From Dactylellina haptotyla (taxonomy: Eukaryota > Ascomycota > Orbiliomycetes > Orbiliales > Orbiliaceae), in assembly GCA_031310005.1 (NCBI GenBank), contig CM062382.1:2666001-2730000 (forward strand): a stretch of 64,000 nt of DNA, given 5' to 3'. Position numbers and translations under genes: made by a program. The notes below the pieces were generated by a model, which saw only the letters and a list, made by a program, of their open reading frames with translations, was not told the DNA's origin and did not search any database. Below, in pieces: positions 11,761 through 25,103 of this stretch (the stretch's first letter is position 1; each line of letters opens with the position of its first letter).

Positions 11761-14700
11761 ATTGAAGGCTACAGCAAATCCCCTGGTAGCCTAGCCGTCT
11801 CCGATTATCTTATCTCAAAATGAGGCTCTTAACAGAAAGAGAAAATGAAGGTCTGGTATGGAAAAAGAGCTGGTAAGTATGCTATATATTGCAGAAACGC
11901 AGATATTTCACCCTGGGCGGTCCTCAAACGGACCGTGTTCCAATTTAAATCAGCCAGAGCGATAGCTTACCACTTAGGACGTGATGAAGAAATAATATAA
12001 ACGTTCAGGTTAAGAAGGAAATGTGTAGCGATGAGTTGGTAATGGAAAGTGCAGATGATTATTCAATGCTGCACCATAAGGTCTGTCGCTCGAATACCTC
12101 TAGGTATGCAGATAAGGAGAGATAAAGTCACGGGATATCCAGCCCAAAGATATCTGGAATAATACCAGGCCGTCCAGGTGAGAAGGATAAGAGGTCGCTC
12201 GCCGGAAATGATACAGACCCAAGGTAGAAGGTCTGGACACTAGGGAGCGAGAGAGTGGGATTCCGTCAGAATTGGCTTTTGTGTAACGTCGAACAACGGA
12301 CAAGCCAGCTTGATGGGATAGACACAGGTATTATCGGGTTCTCGAAAACTGGAGCTCGAATTGTGCCGTGGTTGGTAACTGTCCGAAGTCCAGAATCGAT
12401 ATCCTTTGAAATCGAGATAAATGTTTTTGGTATTCGATATGCAAAGTTTGTTGGATCGATGTTTCTTTAAGGAATGGTCGGGATCCACAAGATCGGGGAA
12501 AATTTTTATATAGGAAGAAAGGGTATGTCCTGCAGGCGAACGGCGATGTAGACGCACGATATGATTAGCCAGGTCTGCTCCGAAATGACTGCGATGGGAG
12601 CGACGGGGAATGGACGATGTTGAGGGGGACAGCTTGCAGGGGGATACATGTACGGGCCACCGCTGGACAACGCAAAGAGGACGCTGCCAAAGAAGAAATT
12701 ATATATCTCATCGATGCGATCGATGTGAATGAAACCGCAATGTAGGATCCATCACGATAAATGCAAGGCAAAAACGTGGACGGGCCAGTTATCGGGCAGC
12801 TTGAACCGAGTGCAAAGCCGCAGGCTCAGACATCGGTCCGCGAGCGAGTGTCATGGTAGGAGACTCTCTGACGGATTACGATGTCCCGCTGAGTCGTAGG
12901 ACTCAGAGCACCCAACAAAAGGAAGGCTGGATAGGCTCAACCCCCCAAGAAACGCAACACAGCGGCGGGACAACGGGATGATAACGTACGTGAATCGTAT
13001 GCCGAAGGGCGAAAGGTAACGGTCAGGCGGTGACCACAGTTGGCGAGTAACGACAGCAGATGAGAGTGCTGACTGGTTCGAACGAGGAAGGCTTTTTCTT
13101 TCAAGGATAAGTGTTCTCGCTGGTAGTTGTTGGGCGAGCTGGCAGGGCAAAGGGCTGGGAGCTTCGTCGAACAGACAAGAAACTCGAACTAGACTCGGTC
13201 CAAGTCAGTTTAGCACTCGCTCCCTCACTTAGCTAATCTCTCGTGCCGAGAGACTAAAAGGAAGTGTGTGTGTTGACTCGCCGCTTCAAGTCAAACAAAC
13301 GGCCCAGCAACATGCCAGCCGGACTAGCAGGAAGGGGGAACTCGCTGACGCGAAAGGCCTCAGGAGAACGGGAAAGGCGAACGGTGTTCCTATTACATAA
13401 AATCGGGAAACTCACGCAGGAAGAGCAGCGGCCGTCTCCAATGGCCGATATCGATGTCGCGATGGATTTGAGACCCACGATTCTAGGGCAAGCCGGGAGA
13501 TCGGACGTTTTTTGCGAGCAAGTAAGAAGGGAAGGCTGTGCGATTTCTGAAAGGATTGGCTGGCTGGGTAGGTCGGTACGGCTCGATCGAAAACACGCAG
13601 ATGCTCTCACTCAGCGGGTCTGTTCTCGATGGAACTGACTGCGCTGAGGCCGGCTGCTGCGCTTAAGGTCAGGAGCTTGGTTGGACTCAAAAAAAGGAAA
13701 AGGAAAAATGAGAGGCCGTGTTATAGCGGTATTATAAGAAGTAGTGTATACTTCCTCTATGTCGTTAAGATCGAACGAGAGTGAATCTCTCGTAACGCTG
13801 GCAGACTAGAATATACAACGACGACGACGGCAGTAGTAGCGGGTGTGGACATGTAGTAGTAATGCAAGCTGCGAGCAAGATGCCGTGAAGAAGGGTCTTC
13901 GTTCTTTTAGAGTTTAGTCTTGCCCATTCCTTCTGACATGTAATGTCCGGTACATCCTTACATATTACACATTACAGACAGCAGCCATACATAAGTACTT
14001 ACTTACATTAAGTACCCTCGAACTAGCCCTTTTGCTGATGGACTGATCATTCGGGTTTGCATTTGCATCAATGCTGCTGCTTGTGGCGGGTGGGGTCCAG
14101 AACGATTGACACTAAAAATCGCATATCCCTGCGGTTCCTATAATATCGACCAGCAAAAGAAAACAAGGTCTTTCAAAGTGTGTGCCTGCCAGCCCGTCTA
14201 AAAGGCGCACTGGGAACCTGACTATACCGCTACTGACAGCGAGGGCGGCAGTCGTCGTCGTCGTGATCGTTCGTGGGAGTAGTGGCCACCATGCCCCAGT
14301 CCGATAATATCCCAAGCCCAACCCGATTCAAAAAACCCCCCCAAATTGTTGTGCCTATTTCGAGATACAAGCTCGACAGCAAAGAACTTCGGCTCCTGCC
14401 TGAATTCCAGCTCAAGCGCCGGTGGACTTCAAGGCAATTTGGAAATACGGGAAGCGATCGTACGATCCTGTTCATGATTGCGTCGCTTTTTGTATTATTT
14501 TCAACTAGCGGCCGGAGCCACCCCAAGCTCGACCAAGATAGAAACATCTCGGCTCCAAAGGAAACCGTACACCAGAGCATCAGACTCTGACAACCGGTTA
14601 AGCCTCCCGACAATCGAGCATTAATAGCGAGTGAGAAAATGAAAACTTGGGGCTGTTTTCGCGGCATTACATGCACGAAATGTTTCCTGCCGAGTCATAC

Positions 14701-16265
14701 ATGTCTTCCTCTCGAATCTTATGATGTGAAAGGACAAACCATCCCATCGTCGATACATGCCACCGGGCACCCCCAAATGCGTCTTTAACACTGTGCTGCT
14801 AATACCTGAAGAACGTGGATTGGCTGCAGCAGACAGAGATCAACAAGGGTCCTCGATGAACCTTTCCCGCTTCATGATAGCTCAGAATTTAAACTTGGTA
14901 TGACGAGAAAAAAACACGCATATCCTACTAGCCCGTTTGCACGGGTCTCCCACCAACATGGTAGGTTGAAAAGAAAAAATGCTGCATGAGAAGAAATAAT
15001 ATGCGGTAAAAAGGCCGGGAAAGAGGTTTCATTCCACCACCATGCCACTGCTTCCCTTTCGCTAAAGAGGCAGCACGGGCAACGGCACCAGATTTGGGTC
15101 GTCCTTTTTTTTGACTGTGTGCTCAAGTTCCCAGAGGGAGGGGCTCGACAGATACCTTCGCATTTCATGTAGTGTTCCCCTCTCAACTCCACTTCAGTGC
15201 ATCGTCCTTGATAGATTCAGAAGAATGCGACGGCTTTAAGCAAGTCACGATGCCATCGCGCCTCTTTATTCCGTTGAATCTGAGACGCTTCTCAGACACT
15301 ACCCACTTTTTACGTCCTGAAGCGTTAGATTGTCAGCCCGTCATCACATTTTCTCGAGATGTTCTACATATTGCGTATCTCCACCCCTGCGCCGACTGGT
15401 TCCTCTTCACACCAAGCCTTCTGTGCCCACTAGTATTGCTTGCTTTTGCGGGAAAGCAAAAAGAAAAGAAAAAAATCAACGAAGAATGGGCAACCTATTT
15501 CTGTGTGATGCATTGCAGAATGCAGGCTGTTCAGAAGTTTGACTTTTGGTCCATCTTCTGTACATGTGAACGCCCTCTGTCTTGCAGTATTTCCCATAGG
15601 TTCCCGTAACTACCTCGTAGCGTCGAAGGTAGCGTCGAAGCCATCCATCAAGAATTTCTTTCCGTACCCGAGTCTATACTCGGATTTGACAGAGGCACAG
15701 GGAACTATTCCCGCCACGCATGTACCTGCGGAATAATCCACGTATAGTCATTTTAACAAGTATTTCTTAATTTATGGTCTACACCTCAACTTCCCTTAGT
15801 ATGCCGCCATTTGTGGCAAGAGCTTCCTAAGCCAATATAGCGTTTAAAATGAAGAATGGACTTGAAAGCCTTTTTCGTGTTATGGGCAAGGGCTCGACGG
15901 ATAGCAAGCTCCGTCGCCGGCAACCCCCGTGCAACCAGCAATCATCTCCCTCCAGTGCATTCGTCTCGCTTGCTGTTCAGAAGTGGCTGCCGAAAAAGCG
16001 ACAAGGGAACATCCAACTTAACCAGGCGAGCGACATGGGAGTAGCTAGTAAGCTTTGGTCACCTTCTAATGCGCCAAACCGCACTGTGCTTCCCTCATGC
16101 CTGCTAGTTTAACAGTGCTGATGATGGCATTGGAAGGAATGGAATTTCCACTTTAACCACTTGAAAATCGATATATCATAATGAACCGAAGTGCTGAAAG
16201 AAAGGTAAAAAATTTTCTCCTACTTGCGTCGTTGCCCGGAATGTCAAAAGTATAGTCAGAAAACA
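11761..16265. other. Gene-poor upstream region of the C2H2 regulator (part of a 9.46-kb desert)
   Basis: No ORF here carries a recognisable domain. It includes the 5' leader and promoter of the regulator, and several short overlapping ORFs on both strands between 13254 and 13640 that look spurious. A 12-bp tandem duplication (GTAGCGTCGAAG twice) lies near 15618-15641. Base composition is not extreme and there is no clear sign of repeat-induced mutation. A long upstream region, possibly with non-coding transcripts, is typical of developmental regulators, but I see nothing specific. Confidence 0.55.
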
Positions 16266-17030
16266 CTATTCGCCAGGATCCACAATTATTTGAACCGGAA
16301 ACGCATTACCGATAGAACAGACAAGTCTCCCATTTTGGTTCGGTTTAAGGCGGCCTTGTGAGCAAACGGACAAATCAGAGGAGCTCAAGGGCAATTGATC
16401 ACCCATGTAGGTTGGACAGATTTGAGAAGAGGGAAAGATTTTTCTAGTTTTCAATCTTGCTTTTTGACATACAGACGAACTAAGAGTAGGGATCCACCCG
16501 TGCATCGAGCAGCAAAGTAGCTCGTAGCCTGCTTCGACCGAGCTACTGCGAGCATCCATGTCAACAGAGTCGCCATGGAACGGTTTTCTTCCCTTCGAAT
16601 ACAACTGATCAGACAACTCGAAGCAGCAACCGATCGCTGGGGCTGGCGATGATTTGCACGTTGCATACACCTGTGGATCACCGGAAGATCGTTTTGCGAA
16701 AGATATCTTTCGCTTGGTCCCTGCGGTCGAGATAAATCCCAAGGAGCGATTTCGCAATATCGATATCACTTCAGCAAGTTTTTTTTTCTGCATCGAAATT
16801 TTTTCACTCACGATCCTCACGATTCCGTGCAGAAAGATGTGCGATTTGCCTTCAATCTCTGTCCGGCGATTCGCTTGACGGTGACGACGTTTTATTTTAT
16901 AGGTACCACCGAGACAGCCGTAGAGGACTGTCTGTTGGTGTGTGGCCCTAACTGGACTGGTGGTGCTAGCTGGGTGCCCTGCAGGACCAAGCAATCGAGC
17001 ATCCAGAATGCACCTACCGAATAGATCCAC
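16266..17030 (-). CDS. Orphan ORF of 254 codons in the gene desert (doubtful)
   Basis: One uninterrupted minus-strand frame from ATG at 17030 to a stop at 16266. I recognise no domain, signal peptide or membrane segment. The protein is basic in its first half (IKRRHRQANRRTEIEGK) and Cys/Ser-rich in its second (CCFELSDQLYS, GYELLCCSMHGWIPTLSSSVCQ). In sequence of this composition a frame this long is unlikely, though not impossible, by chance. Against it: no splice structure, amino-acid usage unlike the neighbouring real genes, and an isolated position. It could be a lineage-specific gene, a long non-coding RNA, or noise. Confidence 0.25.
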   Translation of the reverse strand: MDLFGRCILDARLLGPAGHPASTTSPVRATHQQTVLYGCLGGTYKIKRRHRQANRRTEIEGKSHIFLHGIVRIVSEKISMQKKKLAEVISILRNRSLGFISTAGTKRKISFAKRSSGDPQVYATCKSSPAPAIGCCFELSDQLYSKGRKPFHGDSVDMDARSSSVEAGYELLCCSMHGWIPTLSSSVCQKARLKTRKIFPSSQICPTYMGDQLPLSSSDLSVCSQGRLKPNQNGRLVCSIGNAFPVQIIVDPGE

Positions 17031-20000
17031 ATTTGGGAGGTGGGCTGTTCTCTACTCTCTCCGTCAAAAATAAGGAAAAAAGAAACTGTGAATGGCCTCG
17101 CATCGAAGCCTGCCCTTGAATCCTAACATGCCTGTAATTGATCACGCGTTCCGGAATATTTTTCGTTCGTTTTTCTTCTTTCTTTCTTAGTCCTCGGACC
17201 CATCTATTGTTATGTTACTGCCAGTAGACCGTTTCTCTCAGCCAGGTTCAACTCAAATATGCAAGGCTATTGAGATCTTAAAAGAGAATTGATATTAACA
17301 TTAGGAAACCCCCATCCTGTCTGATTACCGAGTTTGTTAGCTCGTTAAACTGACAGTTCTCTTAGCAGCTGGCATTTTTGTCGAGTTGGACGTTTTGTTC
17401 CAACTCGGAGAAACCTGGGAGCTACCATGAACTTTAGTTTATCGACTTGCCTAGAACCGCCACCTACCGATATGATATGATAGTATACGATAGTTTGATC
17501 GATTGTCGCCCATTGAGGGACAAATGCGCTGTCTCTTCGTACCCATGCAGCTTCCTCTATAATCGTCGATGGAGCATCAGACGTATCTTCGTTTATTCAT
17601 TTCCCAGATCGCGAATAGAATGACAACCAGAAATAATTCAGACGAATCCTCTACGGCTTGAGCCGGAGTGCGGCTATTCAGCAGCCCGCAGCCTCGTAAT
17701 GCGTGATATCCACTCAACCTATCAGATCCAGAATACATCGGGCTTCAAGTCCCGTATCGTATGCAATGTAGTATTCCTTAAGCTTCCTAGCCTTCCCAGC
17801 TTGGCGGTCTGGCGGTCGCCCACGCATCGTGTTCTAGTTTTCACATTTTCTGTGTCACATTTTAGCTCTCGTTCTTGTTGGGTCCACATGAAAGCCACGC
17901 TTCTCGCACGTCCACCACACCCCCATGGCCGGTCGCCTGTTCGTACATAATGCATATCTGCATGCTGTTAAGCTTTAAACTGAAAATTGTGGGCGGGTTT
18001 CGCGGTCAACGTCCAAATTCCCCAATGCGCCCCGTGCAGCTAGCATGCTTCTTTCACACTTTAAAAAAAAAAAAAGGTGAAATAACCCACGGACTTGTAG
18101 TTTGTCACTATTCGTCGAAATAGCAATGATGAATACATGCTCGCTTTGCCATACAGATCGGAGACGGTGCATGATGCGGCGTGGTGCTCTGTTCTCCACC
18201 GACTGTGACAGGGGGCTTGAAGGAACGAGGCTTGCAACTTGTTCGTGCTTTTCGCACAATATGCAAACTTTGACTGTTGCCTGTGCACAAGAGAGCACGG
18301 ATGCTACTCGTAGGAGTCGGTTCCCGAAAACCCTTCCTAGGGTAAGGCTATTTTCTGGGGTAAAGCAACGGTCCAAAGTATTTCACATGACCCAATGAGG
18401 ACTACAGCCACTGAATCGAAAGGAATAACAATATTGTTGGATGTTTATACTCTTTGCGTCGAGTGGCTACGGTTCGGATCCGTCAACTTGACAGGGTGCT
18501 TTGAAGCCGATGTTGGTAATCATAGGACGCCGTGTGCGCGTCCACCCCGAAGTCACGTCCTGCCGATGCCTTGTTTCTCCAACATGGCTATCTCGAATTC
18601 AATTCCGTTCAAACCTATATTTGCACACCTCAATCTTAACCAACCCCTATAGCTGATTATTATAATATCGTGAAATAGACTCAAGTTGTGAGATTGTTCT
18701 GAGCGCAACGCATTTTGGTTGATACCTTTTGGTTCAGAGCTTAGCACTTCGCAAGTTTTCGCCAAAAACTTGATATCCAGTTGAGTAGCAACGAACAGGC
18801 TCGGACCCTGAATATCCATATCATCTGGATAATATAGCTCATCGATAATCTCTCAGTTCATGATCCTAAGCCATGGATACAGTGGATCCTCTCTGCCGGA
18901 CTGACATACCAAGATCTGGGGTTGACGAGGTCTTTTTTTCAGGAAAGCAATTGAGCCAAAATGCGGATGACGGGTAAATAAACCCAGCAGCGCAGAGCTC
19001 AAGATTAATCAAAGCCTGGAATCGATTCTTATAATCTTTTACCGGTATGCTAGAAGTGATCTACATAATAACTAGGAAGACGAAAAGGTATTTCCCAATA
19101 TTGACCGGAGGGTGATCTCGTGACATGCGCTAATCTTATCACTAGATCTTGGAAACTTCAAGCCCTATGGATATAAATCGCCATTTCAGACACGATAGCC
19201 GATATATGCAATAGAAATGCCGAGTCCTGAAGATCCCTCTGAGTCGCGGATTTTTTTATGCTCGGCAAAATTGAGACCCAGATCAGATCAGATCAGATCG
19301 TTCGTTCCGTTATCACTATTGGCCCTATCTAATCTTCTGTTCTTTTGAGATCTTAGCTTCATGCAGCTTCCCCCCGTATAAATGATTATTCCTTTTTCTC
19401 AAGCCATCGGTATCGGGAAGTTTTACGTTTGCATAACCCTGCATTCGTCCGATAATATCGATATCGGTAGTATACTTGCTCCTAAGGAGCTAATGTCCTG
19501 ACGTCAAGAGAGTCCTATCTAGATAGTGCAATGCGGGGTCGCGAGACATATGGGACACTAGGAAACCGAGGTTCACTCGAGTTTTTAAGGACCATGCATT
19601 TCGATTCGATGGCGCATGCTGGGGCAATTTAAGCTTAAAGGGAACTCCTCTTGGCTGCTCTTTTGTTTTCTTTGGATGAAAAGATCAGATAAAGCGAGGT
19701 CATGTCATGCATGGTCGTTTGTGATTACCCCGCTCAAGAACTTCCCTGCAGGGTGCTGGCGGGAGTGTAGGTAAATTGGGAATTCAAGTATAATCAAGGA
19801 CGAGTAGGAAATGGTCAAACTGAAGAGCATCAATATTTGAGTCTCTGACCTGTTCAGTGATGGAATATGTATCAATCCTGCTACGAGGCTTGAATTTATT
19901 TTGAAACAGCACTCTCTGATGTAACTTGGAGTTGGGGATCCACATTTGTAGAAATTATAACGAACTCAAGTTTTTGTTGTAGTTTTAGAAACGGATTCAC

Positions 20001-21216
20001 ATTAATCTTAAGACGAAAGTACTAGAATATATTCCCAACAGACCCCTTCGATCTCAGAAAATGCTTCGAGTTTTTGATATTTGTTAGATGGTATCATGAT
20101 GTCGTGACACAAAGAAGTTAGGTGGCCGCAACATGAAACAACACGATTCGCTGAATCCAACAACCGAGAAACACAGACACACAAACATCTTCTGGGCATC
20201 TTCACACGAGGTTTCGATCCAAGATGCCGAAACTTACTTGGAACCGAGCCCGTTTACGGCTTCCTGCGTTATCGATCGGGAAGCAGGGTCCACCACAAAT
20301 TGCCCTGTCTTGGCATTATTGGGCACCCTTTCGGAACTGCCTGTCATGGGAACATTGGACGATTGCATGAACTAGCAAACTGATAGCAACATATCAAAAA
20401 AAGAGATGGTGCTCGGAATGCGGGGTACGGGAGCTTGATGATCTGATAAACCCGTGAATGGGTCTGCCTATTAGAAACCTGCAAATTTTGGCCAGCGCGG
20501 GGTCTGCGGCACAGGCTACTTCGTAATGATGACTTCTTGTCCTGTGGCGAAGCGAACTGTACGAGGTTACACATCCTTCGGTCTATGCTTCAGGATATCG
20601 TTAAGAGAATGTACTCGTTACGTTATGGCGACTCCAAACACACGAGAGTTTCTGGTATATTGGGAGATATGATAGCCTGTAGTTAAAGGGAATAGCAAGT
20701 CAGCGTGATCCGGTGGTCTATTTCCAGTGGCAGAAGTTTTGACGCCCAGCTGAACAAGAACATCAACCCACAAACACCACCTCCCCGATACGTCCCGCTC
20801 CTGTTACCTTTGACAAGAATTGAGACCTGGCCGGAACATACTGACCTTCGGTTCTCGATAAAGTTGGCCGGATTTGGGTGAGATTCCGCTGGCGAGGGTT
20901 TCCGCCCAGAGCTGAGCCATGGTTCTTGGCACAAAACAAGAATCAGGACAAGAAAGCCCCAAGAACTCGAATCTCTGGTCCAAGCGCACTACCTGACCAT
21001 CAACCATCACACCTACCAGACAGCCATCGCGCTCGCTCTTCGTACCCGCCCCCCCAACCGCGACCCCTCGATACTCGACAATCTGATCCTATCCCCGGAG
21101 GCCATTACCATGGATTGATACTTCTCGACTGAAGATTCACAAACGCAAACGCTCGAGAGAATGCTGAGCCGGCCCCTGGACCCCTCCCCTAATTCGTAAT
21201 ACACCGCCGAGTGGAG
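17031..21216. other. Gene-poor upstream region of palH (rest of the desert)
   Basis: I see no supported gene. A short pentanucleotide repeat (GATCA three times plus GATC) lies at 19281-19299, and A-rich tracts lie near 18062-18075. Two matches to the PacC consensus GCCARG occur in reverse orientation close to palH, CCTGGC at 20826-20831 and CTTGGC at 20925-20930; about 0.7 such matches are expected by chance in that span. Open frames are short and without domains. Confidence 0.55.
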
Positions 21217-24200
21217 ATGGCGCTGCAAGCACCAACTCCGACGACGCTATGGACCAGCATAGCACCCATCGCGTCGCCAGCTCTCGGCACGATGGGCGTG
21301 CTCCCGACGCAGTTCGTGGCAGCTGCTATCTGGAAGGAGTCGTCAACTGCCGGAGTCTACGACCCCTCCTGCACACCTTACGTATGTTGACAACGAAATT
21401 TCCGATTAGGAGCGGGATATATTCGATGATATGCTAACACGTGGGATATGTAGATTCTCCCGTCTCTTGGTCTCATAAAAATTGCACCTAATTCGACCGT
21501 TACCTTACAAGCCGATGCCACATTCACGCCTGGATGCTTAATAAACGACACAATTCGATACCTCGAGAGTAATAGTAGTGTTGGACCCCATGTCCCACAA
21601 TCCGACCTCCGCGACCCATTCTATTCTAGTATGCATCAATTCGAATAATATCTTCGATATTACTTGGCTAATGATTTGATTCAGGCTCGATACCTGTGGC
21701 ATATGCAATTGGCGGCACTACAGTTTTAGCATATATCCTTCTCATAATTCTCCTAATATCACCACCCGGATCACGACCATGGCTTCAAAAAATTGCCACC
21801 CTTAGCGTTGTAATTTCTCTGACAATTGCCTGGGCCGAATTAAACGAAGTAGTCGAGTATCAACACGCCGCCGGGTATTCAAACGGTGCTCAGATTCGAG
21901 ACCACATAATAAAAGGCCTAAAAGTACAAATCACGAGAGTAATATCCGACACGTTCTTATACCTAGCACAAGTCCAGACACTGATCAGGTTATTCCCACG
22001 GCACCGGGAAAAGCTGGTTATCAAATGGGCTGGGCTTGTGCTCATCGTTCTCGACACAGTCTTCAACATTATCAACAACTTCTTTTCAAAGCAGGGATCG
22101 CCGAAGAGTTTTCTTGACGCGATACCAGCTCTATCTTATCTTCTACAGATAGCACTGTCGTTACTTTATGCATGCTGCGTGTTATATTACATGTTCAGCC
22201 ATAGACAGTTCTCCGTAATGATGCCTTGGTCAATAAGTAACCAGCACAAACATGCCGGTGACACATCTAAAATTGCCATGCCACTCATTGCACTGGTAAC
22301 AGTAGCGACGATATTCGTTCCTCTTGTATTCTTTGTTCTTGACATCTCGAACCAAGAGCTCGCCGGTTGGGGTGACTTCGTTCGATGGGTATGTTCTCAT
22401 TCATTTTTAAACCGCTCTTCGTTCTGTTTCTAACTCCTTTGCTAGATTGGTGCTTGTGCTGCTAGTGTCATAGTTTGGGAAATGGCAGATCGAATAGAGT
22501 ATTTCGAGAAACAAACAATACACGCAGGAATACTCGGTCGTCAAGTATTCGAAGGAGATGAGATGTTACAGGGAATTGGCGGCACGGTTGTTGACTGGGG
22601 ATATGGCCCTGGATTTGGAAATGATAGGGGCGATGGTCCTGGAGGCGGTGGTGGAGGTGCGGCAGGAGGTGCACTGGGCCGTCCTATCAGATCTGACGAG
22701 AAGATTGACTACGGGGTCAATGATCCTCACAAAAAAGGGGGGCATGGAGGCGGCATCTTAGGCTATGCGCGTCCTACGCCATCGATGGCAGCGTCAGGGT
22801 CGACAACATACGTCATCAGAGTACATCAAAATCAAACACCGCCGAATCAAGTCCGTCCGAGCAGTACCGTCAGTCGATCTACATCATCAGCGCGGGAAAC
22901 AAATCGGGGGACGAGCACAATCAGTGATCTTGCCATAAGTCCCGCTAACACCCCGTCCAATGAGACCGGGCTCAGCGTTCCTCGACGAAATATCACATTC
23001 TCGGCAGGACCGTTAGCTCGTCCTACGCCGGAACCTGGGCCTGGGCCTTCGAAAAACCTCTCGCATACCTATCGAGCGGGTCAAGCCCCGTTCAACCCAG
23101 AAGATTTTGCTGCAAAGAGCTCTGGGTCGTCTGGTTCTTTGGGCTTTGGTAAGGGACTAGGATTTCTGAAATGGTTCCGTCGCGGTGACGATAAAGAAAA
23201 TTCAAAACCTCGGAGGATCCCCGACGATGCCGACGAAAATGAAAGCTCTAGGAGACACGACGCTGCTCTTGGTCAACAAGTGGTTGTTACAGAACCTCCT
23301 TCAAATCATGTGTCCATTCAAAGCCCCTCGCCTTCAGCCGAGGATGATACCTTTGGAGACCACCATTCCATAGACCCCGAGATTTCGGCTCGCTCATCAC
23401 CAGCTAATATCCGGCAAACGCCTCCAGCTCATAGCGGCGAGGTACAGCGTCAAGTATACGACGATGAGGACGATGATGAAGCTAGAAGTGGTCCGTCCTC
23501 ATTACTCAAGAGCTTGTGGAAACGAAAACCTTCCATCGCTCGAACAAAACCTTACGAACCTTTTCCTATAACGTATATACCGGCTCAAGTTCGGGGAAGC
23601 AACCCAGTGAATCCACAGGATGTAGAGGATGCCAGAAGTCGTGAGCTAGAAAGAATACGAGCCGGCGGTAGTACTGAAAGCGGTTCAGAAGGCACGTCTA
23701 GTAGCCCTTCTAATACAAGTGAAGCAATGGTTACCAGGTTTGAACAACACCCAAGCCAGAGGAGCACGAGAGCCACACCTGGCACGGAATCGCTTAATCG
23801 CTCCTCTGTCTCGCCGTCGTCAAGGCTCCGCCACTCGGTAGACTTCGATCTAGAGAGCACCGCTGGCGCTCCGCCTAGGCGACACCTGCACACTCATAGT
23901 GGTAGTGCGGGACAGAGTATTACACCTCCACCTCCTGTAACACGATCATCCACGGCTTCACCCACGGGGAGCGTTATGACTTCATCAACAGGTTCGTGGC
24001 AGTACAGAGCGAGCCCGAATAATGGCGGAGTTAGGATGGCGCCGGTACCCCCGCGACCTTATAACCCTAACGAGGTCAGCTATACTTCACAAGGTCCTAC
24101 ACATTCACAGCAACATCAACATCAACCACCGCATCAACCGGAGGGCATAGGTCCAAACCTGCCAATGTCGGCAAAGAGTGCTGCGCCTACAAAATTGCTA

Positions 24201-24341
24201 GGGCGACCATTAGATCCAACTGTGATCCCAGAAGAAGCCGAAGGTTCCTCAATGGCGAGCATAAGAGGCGTTGATCACAGTGCTGATGAGGGCGAAATAT
24301 CTTCGAGTCATCATAAGGGCAAATCACGGGTGGAAGAATAA
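21217..24341 (+). CDS. palH: Ambient-pH sensor PalH/Rim21, four exons
   Basis: Exons 21217-21381, 21454-21628, 21685-22388 and 22446-24341 give 979 residues. All introns have GTATGT or GTATGC donors and CTAAC-type or similar branch sites, and phases agree. Residues 1 to about 110 are extracellular and include PSLGLIKIAPNSTVTLQADATF-type sequence. Seven hydrophobic segments then span about 117-370, ending in AGWGDFVRW and the conserved DRIEYFEKQ...GILGRQVFEGDEML stretch. A long, disordered, Ser/Pro-rich cytoplasmic tail (about 590 residues) follows. PalH is the plasma-membrane receptor of the Pal/Rim pathway: at alkaline pH it recruits the arrestin PalF and ESCRT components to activate cleavage of the transcription factor PacC. 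The gene has no Pal partner in the window, although CHM7 downstream is an ESCRT-III relative. Length is in the normal range for mould PalH, with a rather long tail. Confidence 0.95.
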
Positions 24342-25103
24342 CCGCAACGAAAAGAATAAGTAACCAATGATATACAATCAAAATATAAATTTCTAATGTG
24401 CAATGGCGTTTTGGGGGAACTCGCATTTCTAGCATTTTATGGTCTTCACCGTATTCTATGGTTTTGTGTATGTACGATTAGCCGTTTCACTTTGTTCCTA
24501 ACTCGAGTGTTCAAAGCGCGAATTCTACAGCGGGGTATCTCAGGAGGAAATGTGATTGGAATGTGATTGTTGGGGAGCATACACGTGCCGGCGTTTTTTG
24601 ATTTTTGACCTCTGTTTTGGTTTCTTCACAAAACCATTCTCCCTCTCTTTTTTTTTCTTATATAATTATGCATTATTGCCGAAAAGCTTTAAAACATGCG
24701 AGCTACGTTTTGAACAGACCTGATTCCTCTTTCGGATCATATAAAGCATTTTATGTCTATCTGCTTCAGATTACAAATCGAGTTTAATTTTGAACAAAGC
24801 AACTGCGTGTAAACCATGAAACTGTAATGCAACTTTAAAACTAAAATATTGATTCACAAGCAATTGAACAGAAATATTACGGTAATTGCTGTTTGAGCCA
24901 AATCTCCAAACATCTGGGATATCATACACATTGAAGCATTATTAAACGGTGTGCGTGGTATTAAAATTACTCAAACCCGTCGCATTTCAAGAATATGAGA
25001 AAGGGAACGCTAAAATGCAGGAGGATGATCTGGTAACGGAAACGGTTTATCTCTGTTAGGAAGTAGGTTTACGTTGGCGGAACATATGGACCAGGAAATT
25101 TTT
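24342..25103. other. Convergent intergenic region between palH and the Hsp70-like gene
   Basis: About 760 bp of AT-rich 3' flanks for two converging genes. No ORF with a recognisable product, no RNA gene and no repeat that I can support. Confidence 0.6.

Noticed and set aside
13070-13090. GGTTCGAAC resembling a tRNA T-loop
   Set aside because: The flanks do not pair into a T stem and no acceptor or D arm is found nearby.
13254-13638. Overlapping ORFs of about 120 codons on both strands
   Set aside because: They oppose each other over the same bases, show no domain and have no splice context.
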